A program made the translations under genes and the position numbers. A stretch of 7,652 bases of DNA from JAUWQU01 sp964605095. GTDB taxonomy: Bacteria; Planctomycetota; Phycisphaerae; SM23-33. Numbering within the stretch: position 1 is the first letter of the stretch; every line of letters begins with the position of its first letter. The notes below the pieces were generated by a model. The model saw only the letters and a program-made list of their open reading frames with translations. It did not search any database and was not told the origin of the DNA. Of the stretch, positions 1-5,345 are shown piece by piece. The stretch covers positions 1-7,652 of the forward strand of contig CAZSBS010000238.1 of the NCBI GenBank assembly GCA_964605095.1, read 5' to 3'.

Positions 1-70
1 TTGCACAACGTTAAGGCGGCCGGCAGGCCTAAGAGCTATGACCTAAGACCTTCCTCTTCCCCCCCCGGCG

Positions 71-565
71 TCAGGCGCCGATGACGGAGAAGACTATGTC
101 GGCCAGGATGTCTTCCTCGGCGAAGCGGGTGAGGATGGGATCGAGTTCGCTTGGCGATCCGGCGAGGAAGTAGCTCCACAGGCCTTGCCGCTGCTCCATC
201 AGTTCGCAAGTCAGGAACGCCCTCTGCCCAGCCACGTCGGGCGGGTCCAACCGGCGGGTGGTGCGGACCAGTGCGCTCTTGCGAAGGCTCTCGGACTCGT
301 AGGGGTGCTCGGCGAGCGTGAGGACCTTGCTGAGCCGCTTGACGACGCGGACGATCTCGTCCTTGTCCGTCTGGGAGCACCAGAACGTGACCACCACCGC
401 CCCGCCGGGCGCGCCCGGAAACGCCGTGCCGTGACCCACGATCGTCTCGATGGAAATCCCGCGGTTGCTGAATGTCGAGGCGATGCTGGTCAACGCCCCG
501 GCCCGATCGGCTATGCCGGTACGGATGACCCAGTGTTTCTTGTCCTCGTCGTTTGCCATGTTCAT
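71..565 (-). CDS. ACT-domain protein, acetolactate synthase small-subunit-like
   Basis: The product is 164 residues, close to the usual length of the regulatory small subunit of acetohydroxyacid synthase (IlvN/IlvH). Residues about 11-88 look like an ACT domain: a short strand (HWVIRTGIADRAGALTSIAS), then the helix-strand passage FSNRGISIETIVG, which matches the small-subunit pattern of a G-A-L motif followed by 'RG.nIE'. A weaker second half (about 95-160) would correspond to the C-terminal domain of that family. In a true small subunit it would bind branched-chain amino acids and tune the catalytic subunit. No catalytic subunit (ilvB) or ilvC lies beside it, and an 8-residue insert (FPGAPGGA) interrupts the first domain, so a different ligand or partner is possible. 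The start could be the ATG at 565 or the one at 559; GAGG at 570-573 lies 4 nt from the first and 10 nt from the second. The ACT fold is fairly certain, the pathway is not. Confidence 0.75.
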   Translation of the reverse strand: MNMANDEDKKHWVIRTGIADRAGALTSIASTFSNRGISIETIVGHGTAFPGAPGGAVVVTFWCSQTDKDEIVRVVKRLSKVLTLAEHPYESESLRKSALVRTTRRLDPPDVAGQRAFLTCELMEQRQGLWSYFLAGSPSELDPILTRFAEEDILADIVFSVIGA

Positions 566-623
566 ATTGCCTCGCTACACCAGTGCAGTGCGTCGAATAG
601 ATTGTGAATTATCGTGAGAGCCA

Positions 624-803
624 AAATCCGAAATCCGAAGCACGAAATCCGAAACAAATCCAAATCGCCAATTTCAAATGCTCAAAACGCCAATGCCCGG
701 CCCACGACATGTAAAAAACCTTAGTGTCCGTTGTGGGTTCTTGTTTGTTTTGAGTTTTGTAGTTTGAACTTGTTTCGGATTTCGAGATTCGCATTTCGGA
801 TTT
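624..803. repeat. Long imperfect inverted repeat of AATCCGAA-type words
   Basis: The gap between the two flanking minus-strand genes is AT-rich compared with its neighbours and forms two facing arms. CGAAATCCGAAACAA at 643-657 is the exact reverse complement of 770-784. AAATCCGAAAT at 624-634 is the exact reverse complement of 793-803. CTCAAAAC at 681-688 pairs with 747-754, and TTTCAA at 672-677 pairs with 763-768. The arms would form an imperfect stem of roughly 60-70 nt around a loop near 690-746. Within each arm the word ATCCGAA (or its complement) recurs, so it is also internally repetitive. It lies in the transcript between the acyltransferase-like gene and the ACT gene, and may fold in RNA. 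No coding function is apparent. Confidence 0.7.
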
Positions 804-842
804 ATCAGGTGCCATAAAGTTCATCGATTCCGAATCGCTCCG

Positions 843-1853
843 CTAGCTGCCGCCGCCCGCATCGGCGGGCTCTCCGGGCACGCCCCACTGCATGCGTTCC
901 CTTGCTATGCTGCCAAGGGCTATCGACAGCAGCTTTGTCTCGACGTTGTCGGCCCGGGACAGGATCAGGTAAGGGGTCATCACGCCCACCGTCACGCCAG
1001 CGAACGCCCCCAGGCCGTACTTCACGATCTCCATGATGACCTTGTAGAGAATGTTCGCCGAGTCCAGCCCCGGGCAGACCAGGATGTCCGCCTTGCCCGC
1101 CACCTCGGCGGCGACGCCGTTGAACTCCACGTCCTTGAGCCGGAGCGACTCGGGGCTGACGGCCATGTCGAACGACAGCGGGCCGTAGACCAGCGCGCTG
1201 GGCCAGTGCCGGTCGGTCAAGGCCTTGCCCATCGCGGTCGAGGGCAGCGACTCGATGATCTTCTCGTTGGCTGAGAGGATCGCGACTCGCGGGCGGGCGA
1301 TGCCCATGATGGCCTGGGCGACCTCGACGGCGTTTTCCACGAGGTGGACCATCCGCTCGAAGGTGCATGAGGTGGTCACGCCGGGGTCGGTCAGCAGCAT
1401 TGGCCTGCCATTGGCTATGGGGGCGGCGTCGAACATCGTAACCAGGCTGAAGGTCTTTCGGACGGCAATGCCGCGCATGGCGCGATTCAGGATCGGCGTC
1501 GATATGTTGCCCTTGAGGATGATGTCCGCCTCGCCGGCGCGGACGATCTCCACGGTCCGCCGGGCCGTCTCCTCGGGCCCGTCGGTGGCGACGATGTCCG
1601 CTTCGCTGACGTCGATGCCCACGCGGGAGGCCGCGGCACGAATCTCCGGCCCATCCCCGATAAGCACGCAGCGCTCGACTATGCCATGATCCCTGGCCGA
1701 CTCCACCAGGCGAAGGTCGTCGTCGCGGTCGCCGCCGGGGATGACCACCGACTTGGCCCGGAGTTGCCCGGCCACGGCCAGCAGGTCCGTCACCGCCTCA
1801 AGCGGGGGCGCGCCGTTCGTGTCGCTCGCCGCAACGTCTGTCGATTGTGCCAT
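843..1853 (-). CDS. Phosphate acetyl/butyryltransferase family protein
   Basis: The product is 336 residues from the ATG at 1853. Members of this family transfer an acyl group between coenzyme A and phosphate (acyl-CoA + Pi to acyl phosphate + CoA) in the cytoplasm. Numbering from a GTG two codons upstream, family-like segments are ADIILKGNIST (111-121), the strand VAILSANEK (192-200), YGPLSFDMA (225-233), ADILVCPGLDSANILYK (257-273) and LILSRADNVETKL (298-310). The last matches the conserved 'SRAD...K' near the C terminus of phosphotransacetylases. The length and the KG(N)xST segment look closer to phosphate butyryltransferase (Ptb) than to Pta. No acetate or butyrate kinase gene is adjacent, so the acyl group is unknown. 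The start is uncertain: the GTG at 1859 has GAGA 3 nt away, whereas AGGAG at 1873-1877 is far from either codon. The next gene upstream ends 97 nt away, so cotranscription is plausible. The end of the protein is a Gly/Ala-rich tail. Confidence 0.85.
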   Translation of the reverse strand: MAQSTDVAASDTNGAPPLEAVTDLLAVAGQLRAKSVVIPGGDRDDDLRLVESARDHGIVERCVLIGDGPEIRAAASRVGIDVSEADIVATDGPEETARRTVEIVRAGEADIILKGNISTPILNRAMRGIAVRKTFSLVTMFDAAPIANGRPMLLTDPGVTTSCTFERMVHLVENAVEVAQAIMGIARPRVAILSANEKIIESLPSTAMGKALTDRHWPSALVYGPLSFDMAVSPESLRLKDVEFNGVAAEVAGKADILVCPGLDSANILYKVIMEIVKYGLGAFAGVTVGVMTPYLILSRADNVETKLLSIALGSIARERMQWGVPGEPADAGGGS

Positions 1854-1884
1854 AACCACGTTCTCGCTTCTTCTCCTAGCCGTT

Positions 1885-1900
1885 CTCTGCGCCCTCTGCG
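1885..1900. repeat. Two direct copies of CTCTGCG, 9-base period
   Basis: CTCTGCG occurs at 1885-1891 and again at 1894-1900, just upstream of the acyltransferase-family start on the minus strand. It reads CGCAGAG in the transcript. It is short but sits directly beside the purine/pyrimidine mirror repeat, so the whole 97-base gap is low in complexity. Confidence 0.5.
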
Positions 1901-1908
1901 TGAACCTG

Positions 1909-1945
1909 CTTCTTCTTTTTCTTCTTTTTCTTCTTTTTCTTCTTC
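1909..1945. repeat. Perfect homopyrimidine mirror repeat (possible H-DNA)
   Basis: The plus strand from 1909 to 1945 contains only C and T. The lengths of the T runs between successive C residues are 2, 2, 5, 2, 5, 2, 5, 2, 2, so the sequence reads identically in both directions around base 1927. It is also a 9-base tandem repeat, TTCTTCTTT. The pure pyrimidine tract continues to 1951. Mirror-symmetric polypurine/polypyrimidine DNA is the known requirement for intramolecular triplex (H-DNA). The transcript of the two flanking minus-strand genes would carry a long A/G-only stretch here, ending 50 nt upstream of the acyltransferase-family start. Confidence 0.8.
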
Positions 1946-1955
1946 TCCTCCGCCT

Positions 1956-2858
1956 TCACCGCACCTTGGCGGAGTCCACGCCGCAGTCGGCGAGGATTTT
2001 TTCGAAACGCCTGCCGTATTCAACGTACGTTCTCATGCGAGCGCCGGCCTCGGTCTCGCCGCCGGCCTCGTGGAAGACCACGCTGAGGTGGGGCTCCATC
2101 GATATGCCGCCGTCGTAGCCCCTCGCCAGCAGGTCGCGGACGATCCGCACCACGTCGCCGTCGCCCTCGCCCGGCCAGGTGAACTCGGCCTTGTTGAATA
2201 TGCCCGTGGTGAACTCCAGGAACCGGCAGTCCTTGATGTGCACGTAGGCTATGTGCGGCCTGACGTGCTCGTAGAACTCCCACGTCGATTGGAGCTTCTC
2301 GTGTACGCCAGAGGCGTAGTCCGGCGTGCACAGCGGGTTGGCGGTGTCGAAGACCAGCTTGAGGCCGGGAACGTTCTCCACTAGCTCCAGCGTGTACTTC
2401 CAGCCCATCCCGCCGTAGTTCATGCAGTTTTCGTGGACGCACGTGATGCCCGCGCCGTCGAACATCTTCTTGATCTCGCGCAGCCGGCGGAACCGCTCCT
2501 CGGCCATCTGATCGCCGGGCGGACGGTCCCGAAGAATGCCGTAGCTCATGATGCGGATCATCTTAGTGCCCAGCCGGGCCATGCGAGGGATGGCGCGCTT
2601 GACCTCCGCCAGCGTGATCTCGAACGGGTCGGTGATCTTCTTGCCCCAGTTGGCTATCTCCGAGCCGAAGCAGTTGATGCCCACGCCGGCGGCGTCGAGT
2701 TTCCCAGCCGCAACGTCGAAGGCATCGTCGGGCATGTTGTGAATGTTCTTGCCGTCTATGTTGCGGCTCTCGATGTTCCGCCAGCCAAGCTCCTTGGTGG
2801 CGAGGATCTGCCCGTCGATGCCGGGGGCTGCCTCATCCGCGAATCCGGTCAGGTACAT
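1956..2858 (-). CDS. Sugar phosphate isomerase/epimerase (xylose-isomerase-like TIM barrel)
   Basis: The product is 300 residues, a typical length for the AP_endonuc_2 / xylose-isomerase-like TIM-barrel superfamily. These enzymes use a divalent metal to isomerise, epimerise or dehydrate sugars and polyols. The expected metal ligands appear in order at the ends of the C-terminal strands: E143 (in CVHENC), D171 (VFDTANP), H207 (YVHIKD) and E255 (SMEPH). PGEGDGD (229-235) is the usual glycine/acid loop before the last strands. The N terminus (YLTGFADEAAPGIDGQI) is family-like and no signal peptide is present, so it should be cytoplasmic. The start is supported by AAAGGA (complement of 2864-2869) 5 nt before the ATG. 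Substrate cannot be assigned; inosose dehydratase-like and ketose 3-epimerase-like roles are both possible. It is followed downstream by the acyltransferase-family gene. Confidence 0.88.
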   Translation of the reverse strand: MYLTGFADEAAPGIDGQILATKELGWRNIESRNIDGKNIHNMPDDAFDVAAGKLDAAGVGINCFGSEIANWGKKITDPFEITLAEVKRAIPRMARLGTKMIRIMSYGILRDRPPGDQMAEERFRRLREIKKMFDGAGITCVHENCMNYGGMGWKYTLELVENVPGLKLVFDTANPLCTPDYASGVHEKLQSTWEFYEHVRPHIAYVHIKDCRFLEFTTGIFNKAEFTWPGEGDGDVVRIVRDLLARGYDGGISMEPHLSVVFHEAGGETEAGARMRTYVEYGRRFEKILADCGVDSAKVR

Positions 2859-2884
2859 GTCGGTCCTTTCAGTCTCGTGTTTGC

Positions 2885-2932
2885 TATAGGTCTTATGGGC
2901 CTATGGGACTTATGGGTCCTATAAGACCTATA
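2885..2932. repeat. Nine-base-period repeat with 12-bp terminal inverted repeat
   Basis: TATAGGTCTTAT at 2885-2896 is the exact reverse complement of 2921-2932. Between them the sequence continues in 8-9-base steps beginning TATGGG (2893-2900, 2901-2909, 2910-2918), so the element is both a tandem repeat and a palindrome. A near copy of the outer arm, ATAGGTCTTAT, occurs at 3860-3870 in the divergent region. It lies 26 nt upstream of the isomerase/epimerase start on the minus strand and would be in that gene's leader or in the linking transcript. Function unknown. Confidence 0.65.
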
Positions 2933-2948
2933 TCTCTTTTACTGGCTA

Positions 2949-2991
2949 CCCTGCTTCGCTGAAGCTACGCAGGGCTGCGCCGGCTACCGGC
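2949..2991. repeat. Compact hairpins overlapping the 3' end of the reductase-like gene
   Basis: CCCTGC at 2949-2954 pairs with GCAGGG at 2969-2974, or alternatively GCTTC (2953-2957) pairs with GAAGC (2961-2965) around a GCT loop. Next to it GCCGG (2979-2983) pairs with CCGGC (2987-2991), placing the TAG stop codon of the minus-strand gene exactly in the 3-base loop. On the minus strand these are followed by purine-rich DNA, not a T tract, so a standard intrinsic terminator is not supported. Confidence 0.5.
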
Positions 2992-3823
2992 TTTGAACGC
3001 CCTGCTTGCTGCGCGTCTTCTGGAGCTCGTGGGCCGGCAGGCGGCGGTCAAGCAGCGTCAGCGACAGGTCGATGCACTCGGCGGCCTCATCCGGCGTCGT
3101 CGTGCCGATGGTCACCATGTCTTGGTCGCGGAGCGTGTTCCACACGAACGCCAGGCCCACCGGCGGCAGGATTGCCCCGGCCGCGAGGGGCTTGATCGTC
3201 ATCACGGGCTTCCTGGCGTTATGGATGATCCGCATGACCCAGTCCACCTCGAGCTGCATGAGGAACCCCGCCGAGTTGTAGAGTTGGATATAACTCTCGA
3301 CATCCGCGCCGGACTCATCGGCGATAACCACCGCCTCCGGGGCGTGGGTGGACAGGCCCGGGATCATGCCGCGCTGGCGGATCATGGCTGAGTACTCGTC
3401 CATGCCGCGGATCACGCGGTGCAGGCGATCGAGGATGCAGTCGGTCACCGACTGGTGCGGGAAGCAGAAGACCGCCTGATTGTCCCGGCAGTAGTCCAGC
3501 ACCCGCTGCGGCTGCGACTGCGGCTCGCCGCCGGGCAAGACGTTGAAGCTGGGGGTTATCACGCGGATCGCGCCGAGCCCGGTGCGGTCCTCGGCAATCT
3601 TGATCGCCTCGAAGAGCTTCTCGCTGGCTGGGCCCATAACCGTGTCCACGCCGCGGCGGAAGAAGACCTCCATCACGTCCGCCATCCGCCCCGCCGTCTG
3701 GTAATCCTTGATGAAGCGGTCCTTGGCCGCCGAGGTGTGCGAGTAACCCAAAAACCAGTTGGTCCCGACGATCAGCCGCGATACGCTCACGCCGCCAACG
3801 CAAGTTCTGGGAAACTCGTTCAT
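2984..3823 (-). CDS. Aldo/keto-reductase-like TIM-barrel protein, uncharacterised
   Basis: The product is 279 residues. The start is secured by AGAGGAG (complement of 3831-3837) 7 nt before the ATG. The N terminus VSRLIVGTNWFLGYSHTS (14-31) resembles the first strand of aldo/keto reductases ('vSrlglGt'). The C-terminal part has KPVMTIKPLAAGAI (205-218) followed by FVWNTLRDQDMVTIGTTTPDEAAECIDLSL (226-255), which matches the end of reductase barrels, where a Lys-Pro strand precedes an 'iG..t.ee..e' helix. GLSTHAPEAVVIADESGADVE (156-176) fits the middle strand. I cannot place a complete D-Y-K-H catalytic tetrad, so it may be a non-reductase member or may have lost the reaction. No signal peptide is seen, so it is probably cytoplasmic. 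It is first in the run of minus-strand genes and faces the plus-strand isomerase homologue across 191 nt, which suggests a shared control region. Confidence 0.7.
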   Translation of the reverse strand: MNEFPRTCVGGVSVSRLIVGTNWFLGYSHTSAAKDRFIKDYQTAGRMADVMEVFFRRGVDTVMGPASEKLFEAIKIAEDRTGLGAIRVITPSFNVLPGGEPQSQPQRVLDYCRDNQAVFCFPHQSVTDCILDRLHRVIRGMDEYSAMIRQRGMIPGLSTHAPEAVVIADESGADVESYIQLYNSAGFLMQLEVDWVMRIIHNARKPVMTIKPLAAGAILPPVGLAFVWNTLRDQDMVTIGTTTPDEAAECIDLSLTLLDRRLPAHELQKTRSKQGVQSR

Positions 3824-4014
3824 GCCGCCGCTCCTCTGAACAAAAAAAGGTCTTGGTTCATAGGTCTTATCTTAACTGTCCGAGGGGCTTGGGCGGACGC
3901 AAATAATCGTCGAACACTCACGCCGCCGCCTGCGGTTTCATAGAATACACGGGCAGGCATCCTGGCCGGGAAGCGGCCGGGACGCCACAACCGAGCACAC
4001 GAAAGGAGCACCCA
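3824..4014. promoter_or_regulatory. Divergent control region between reductase-like and isomerase-like genes
   Basis: This 191-base stretch separates two divergently read genes, so promoters for both must lie here or inside the genes. For the plus-strand gene, TAGAAT at 3941-3946 is a possible -10 box, but no good -35 box stands 17 nt upstream. AAAGGAG at 4002-4008 is a clear ribosome site 6 nt before the ATG. For the minus-strand gene the ribosome site is AGAGGAG (3831-3837), with a run of seven T behind it on that strand. The word AGGTCTT occurs twice here (3848-3854, 3862-3868). No operator palindrome of convincing length was found. Confidence 0.4.
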
Positions 4015-4959
4015 ATGAGTGAATCAATCGGGACAGTCGGCAGGCGCATCAGCCGGCGATGCATTCTGGCGGCCACGGGAGGCCTGGCGGTCGCGGCCGC
4101 GACGGCGGGAACGGCGGGGACGACCGCGTCCCAAGCCGGGGCCGCGGACGCCCCGGCGGCGCCGAAGGAAAAGCCCGGCCCCGGCGACCTTGCCTACACG
4201 CCCAAGGGCAAGATCAAGCAATCGGTCTCCGCGTGGTGCTACAAGATGTCCCTGGACGAGCTATGCGAAAAGGGCAAGGCCATGGGCCTGCTGGGCATCG
4301 ACCTGCTGAGTCCGGGCAAGGATTTTGACGTGCTGAAGAAGCACGGCATGGTCTGCACGATGATCAACAGTTCCGGCATCAGCCCCGGCCTCAACGACAA
4401 GCCCAATCACGAGAAATGCCTTGCCGCGATTCGCAAGAGCATCGAGGCGGCGGCCGAGGCGGGTTTCCCGAACGTCATCTGCATGTCCGGCAACCGCCGG
4501 GCGGGCCTGACCGACGAGGAGGGCCAGGACAACTGCGTCGAGGCCCTCAAGCAGGTCGCCGGCCTGGCCGAGCAGAAGAAGGTCACGCTGTGCATGGAGC
4601 TGCTGAACTCCAAGCGCAACCACAAGGGCTACATGTGCGACCGCACGGCCTGGGGCGTGGGCGTCTGCAAGAAGGTCGGCTCGGAGCGGGTCAAGCTGCT
4701 CTACGACATTTATCACATGCAGATCGACGAGGGCGACGTAATCGCGACCATCACCGAGAACAAGGACTACATCGGCCATTACCACACGGGCGGCGTGCCT
4801 GGCCGAAACGAGATCGACGAGACCCAGGAGCTGTACTACCCGGCCATCATGCGGGCGATCCTCAAGACGGGCTACGAGGGCTACGTCGCCCACGAGTTCG
4901 TCCCCAAACGCGACCCGATGACCAGCCTGCGCCAGGCGATAGAGATTTGCGACGTGTAG
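4015..4959 (+). CDS. Tat-exported hydroxypyruvate-isomerase-like TIM-barrel protein
   Basis: The product is 314 residues. Residues 13-18 (SRRCIL) with the following Ala/Gly-rich stretch to about residue 45 form a twin-arginine signal peptide, ending near SQAGAADA. Export in folded form would place it outside the cytoplasmic membrane. The mature part resembles hydroxypyruvate isomerase (Hyi) and related sugar isomerases: MELLNSKRNHKGYM (194-207), LLYDIYHMQIDEGD (228-241), IGHYHTGGVPGRNEID (253-268) and QELYYPAIMRAI (271-282). The likely metal ligands are E195, D231, the H255/H257 pair and E294 (VAHEF). Hyi normally interconverts hydroxypyruvate and tartronate semialdehyde in the cytoplasm, so an exported version probably has another substrate. 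The start is well supported by AAAGGAG 6 nt upstream. It stands alone on the plus strand and converges on another isomerase homologue. The superfamily and signal peptide are clear, the reaction is inferred. Confidence 0.88.
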   Translation: MSESIGTVGRRISRRCILAATGGLAVAAATAGTAGTTASQAGAADAPAAPKEKPGPGDLAYTPKGKIKQSVSAWCYKMSLDELCEKGKAMGLLGIDLLSPGKDFDVLKKHGMVCTMINSSGISPGLNDKPNHEKCLAAIRKSIEAAAEAGFPNVICMSGNRRAGLTDEEGQDNCVEALKQVAGLAEQKKVTLCMELLNSKRNHKGYMCDRTAWGVGVCKKVGSERVKLLYDIYHMQIDEGDVIATITENKDYIGHYHTGGVPGRNEIDETQELYYPAIMRAILKTGYEGYVAHEFVPKRDPMTSLRQAIEICDV

Positions 4960-4984
4960 GTACACAAACTGACCGATTTTGAAA

Positions 4985-5027
4985 GCCCAGAATGGGCGAT
5001 AGCCCCGGCGCGCCGGAAGCCGGGGGC
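4985..5027. repeat. Two GC-rich hairpins just after the exported isomerase gene
   Basis: GCCCA (4985-4989) pairs with TGGGC (4993-4997) around GAA. CCCCGGC (5003-5009) pairs with GCCGGGG (5019-5025), and inside it CCGGCGCGCCGG (5005-5016) is a perfect 12-base palindrome. They begin 26 nt after the stop codon, so they could help end or stabilise that transcript. No T run follows, which argues against a classical intrinsic terminator. They stand outside the mirrored hairpin array that follows. Confidence 0.55.
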
Positions 5028-5055
5028 GTAGTGTGTGTATAGCGGTATTGTTCTC

Positions 5056-5307
5056 AGCCCCGTTTACGGGGCTTCGATCCCGCTATAGCGGGAGAATAGC
5101 CCAGGCCTTTCAGGCCTGGGTTGAGGCTATCCATCTTTTTGTTTCCTAGCGTGCTTCAGCACGCTTACCTCTGTTTGTGCGCCTTTAGGCTGAAGCCACA
5201 AACAAGCGCGCTGAAGCGTGCTGAACATTGATAACGCTCATATAACCCAGGCCTGAAAGGCCTGGTCTAAACCCCGCTGCGCGGGGCAAAGCCCCGTAAA
5301 CGGGGCT
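5056..5307. repeat. Mirror-ordered array of nine hairpins in a convergent intergenic region
   Basis: This is most of the 386-base gap between two convergent genes. Hairpins in order are: A, AGCCCCGTTTACGGGGCT (5056-5073); B, a perfect 16-base palindrome (5078-5093, core CCCGCTATAGCGGG); C, stem CCCAGGCCT with loop TTC (5100-5120); D, AGCGTGCTTCAGCACGCT (5148-5165); a central pair GTTTGTG/CACAAAC (5173-5179, 5197-5203); D', AGCGCGCTGAAGCGTGCT (5205-5222); C', stem CCAGGCCT with loop GAA (5247-5265); B', CCCCGC-TGC-GCGGGG (5272-5286); A', AGCCCCGTAAACGGGGCT (5290-5307). A' is the exact reverse complement of A. Bases 5244-5265 are the exact reverse complement of 5101-5122. D' matches the complement of D at 15 of 18 bases, and B and B' share only the CCCGC/GCGGG core. 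No open reading frame with family resemblance is present. Bidirectional termination is plausible from the position; a mobile or RNA element is also possible. Confidence 0.8.
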
Positions 5308-5345
5308 ATAAGAAGAAGGCTCCCCGTGTCCCTGACTACTATCTA

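Noticed and set aside
59..66. Run of eight C just after the ACT-domain gene stop
   Set aside because: It could be a slippage site or assembly error but lies outside the coding sequence and affects no gene call.
609..824. A 71-residue open frame on the minus strand
   Set aside because: It lies entirely within the ATCCGAA inverted repeat and its peptide reflects the repeat (Phe/Ser/Lys-rich words), with no family resemblance. I take it as a by-product of the repeat.
1686..2384. A 232-residue plus-strand open frame crossing two genes and the mirror repeat
   Set aside because: It spans the ends of two supported minus-strand genes and shows no recognisable motif.
4261..4965. A 234-residue open frame antisense to the exported isomerase gene
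   Set aside because: High GC content produces long antisense frames. The plus-strand frame has conserved motifs, a signal peptide and a strong ribosome site.
5056..5307. CRISPR-like array
   Set aside because: Repeats are palindromic hairpins of several types in inverted order with unequal spacing, not identical direct repeats with uniform spacers, and no cas gene is present.
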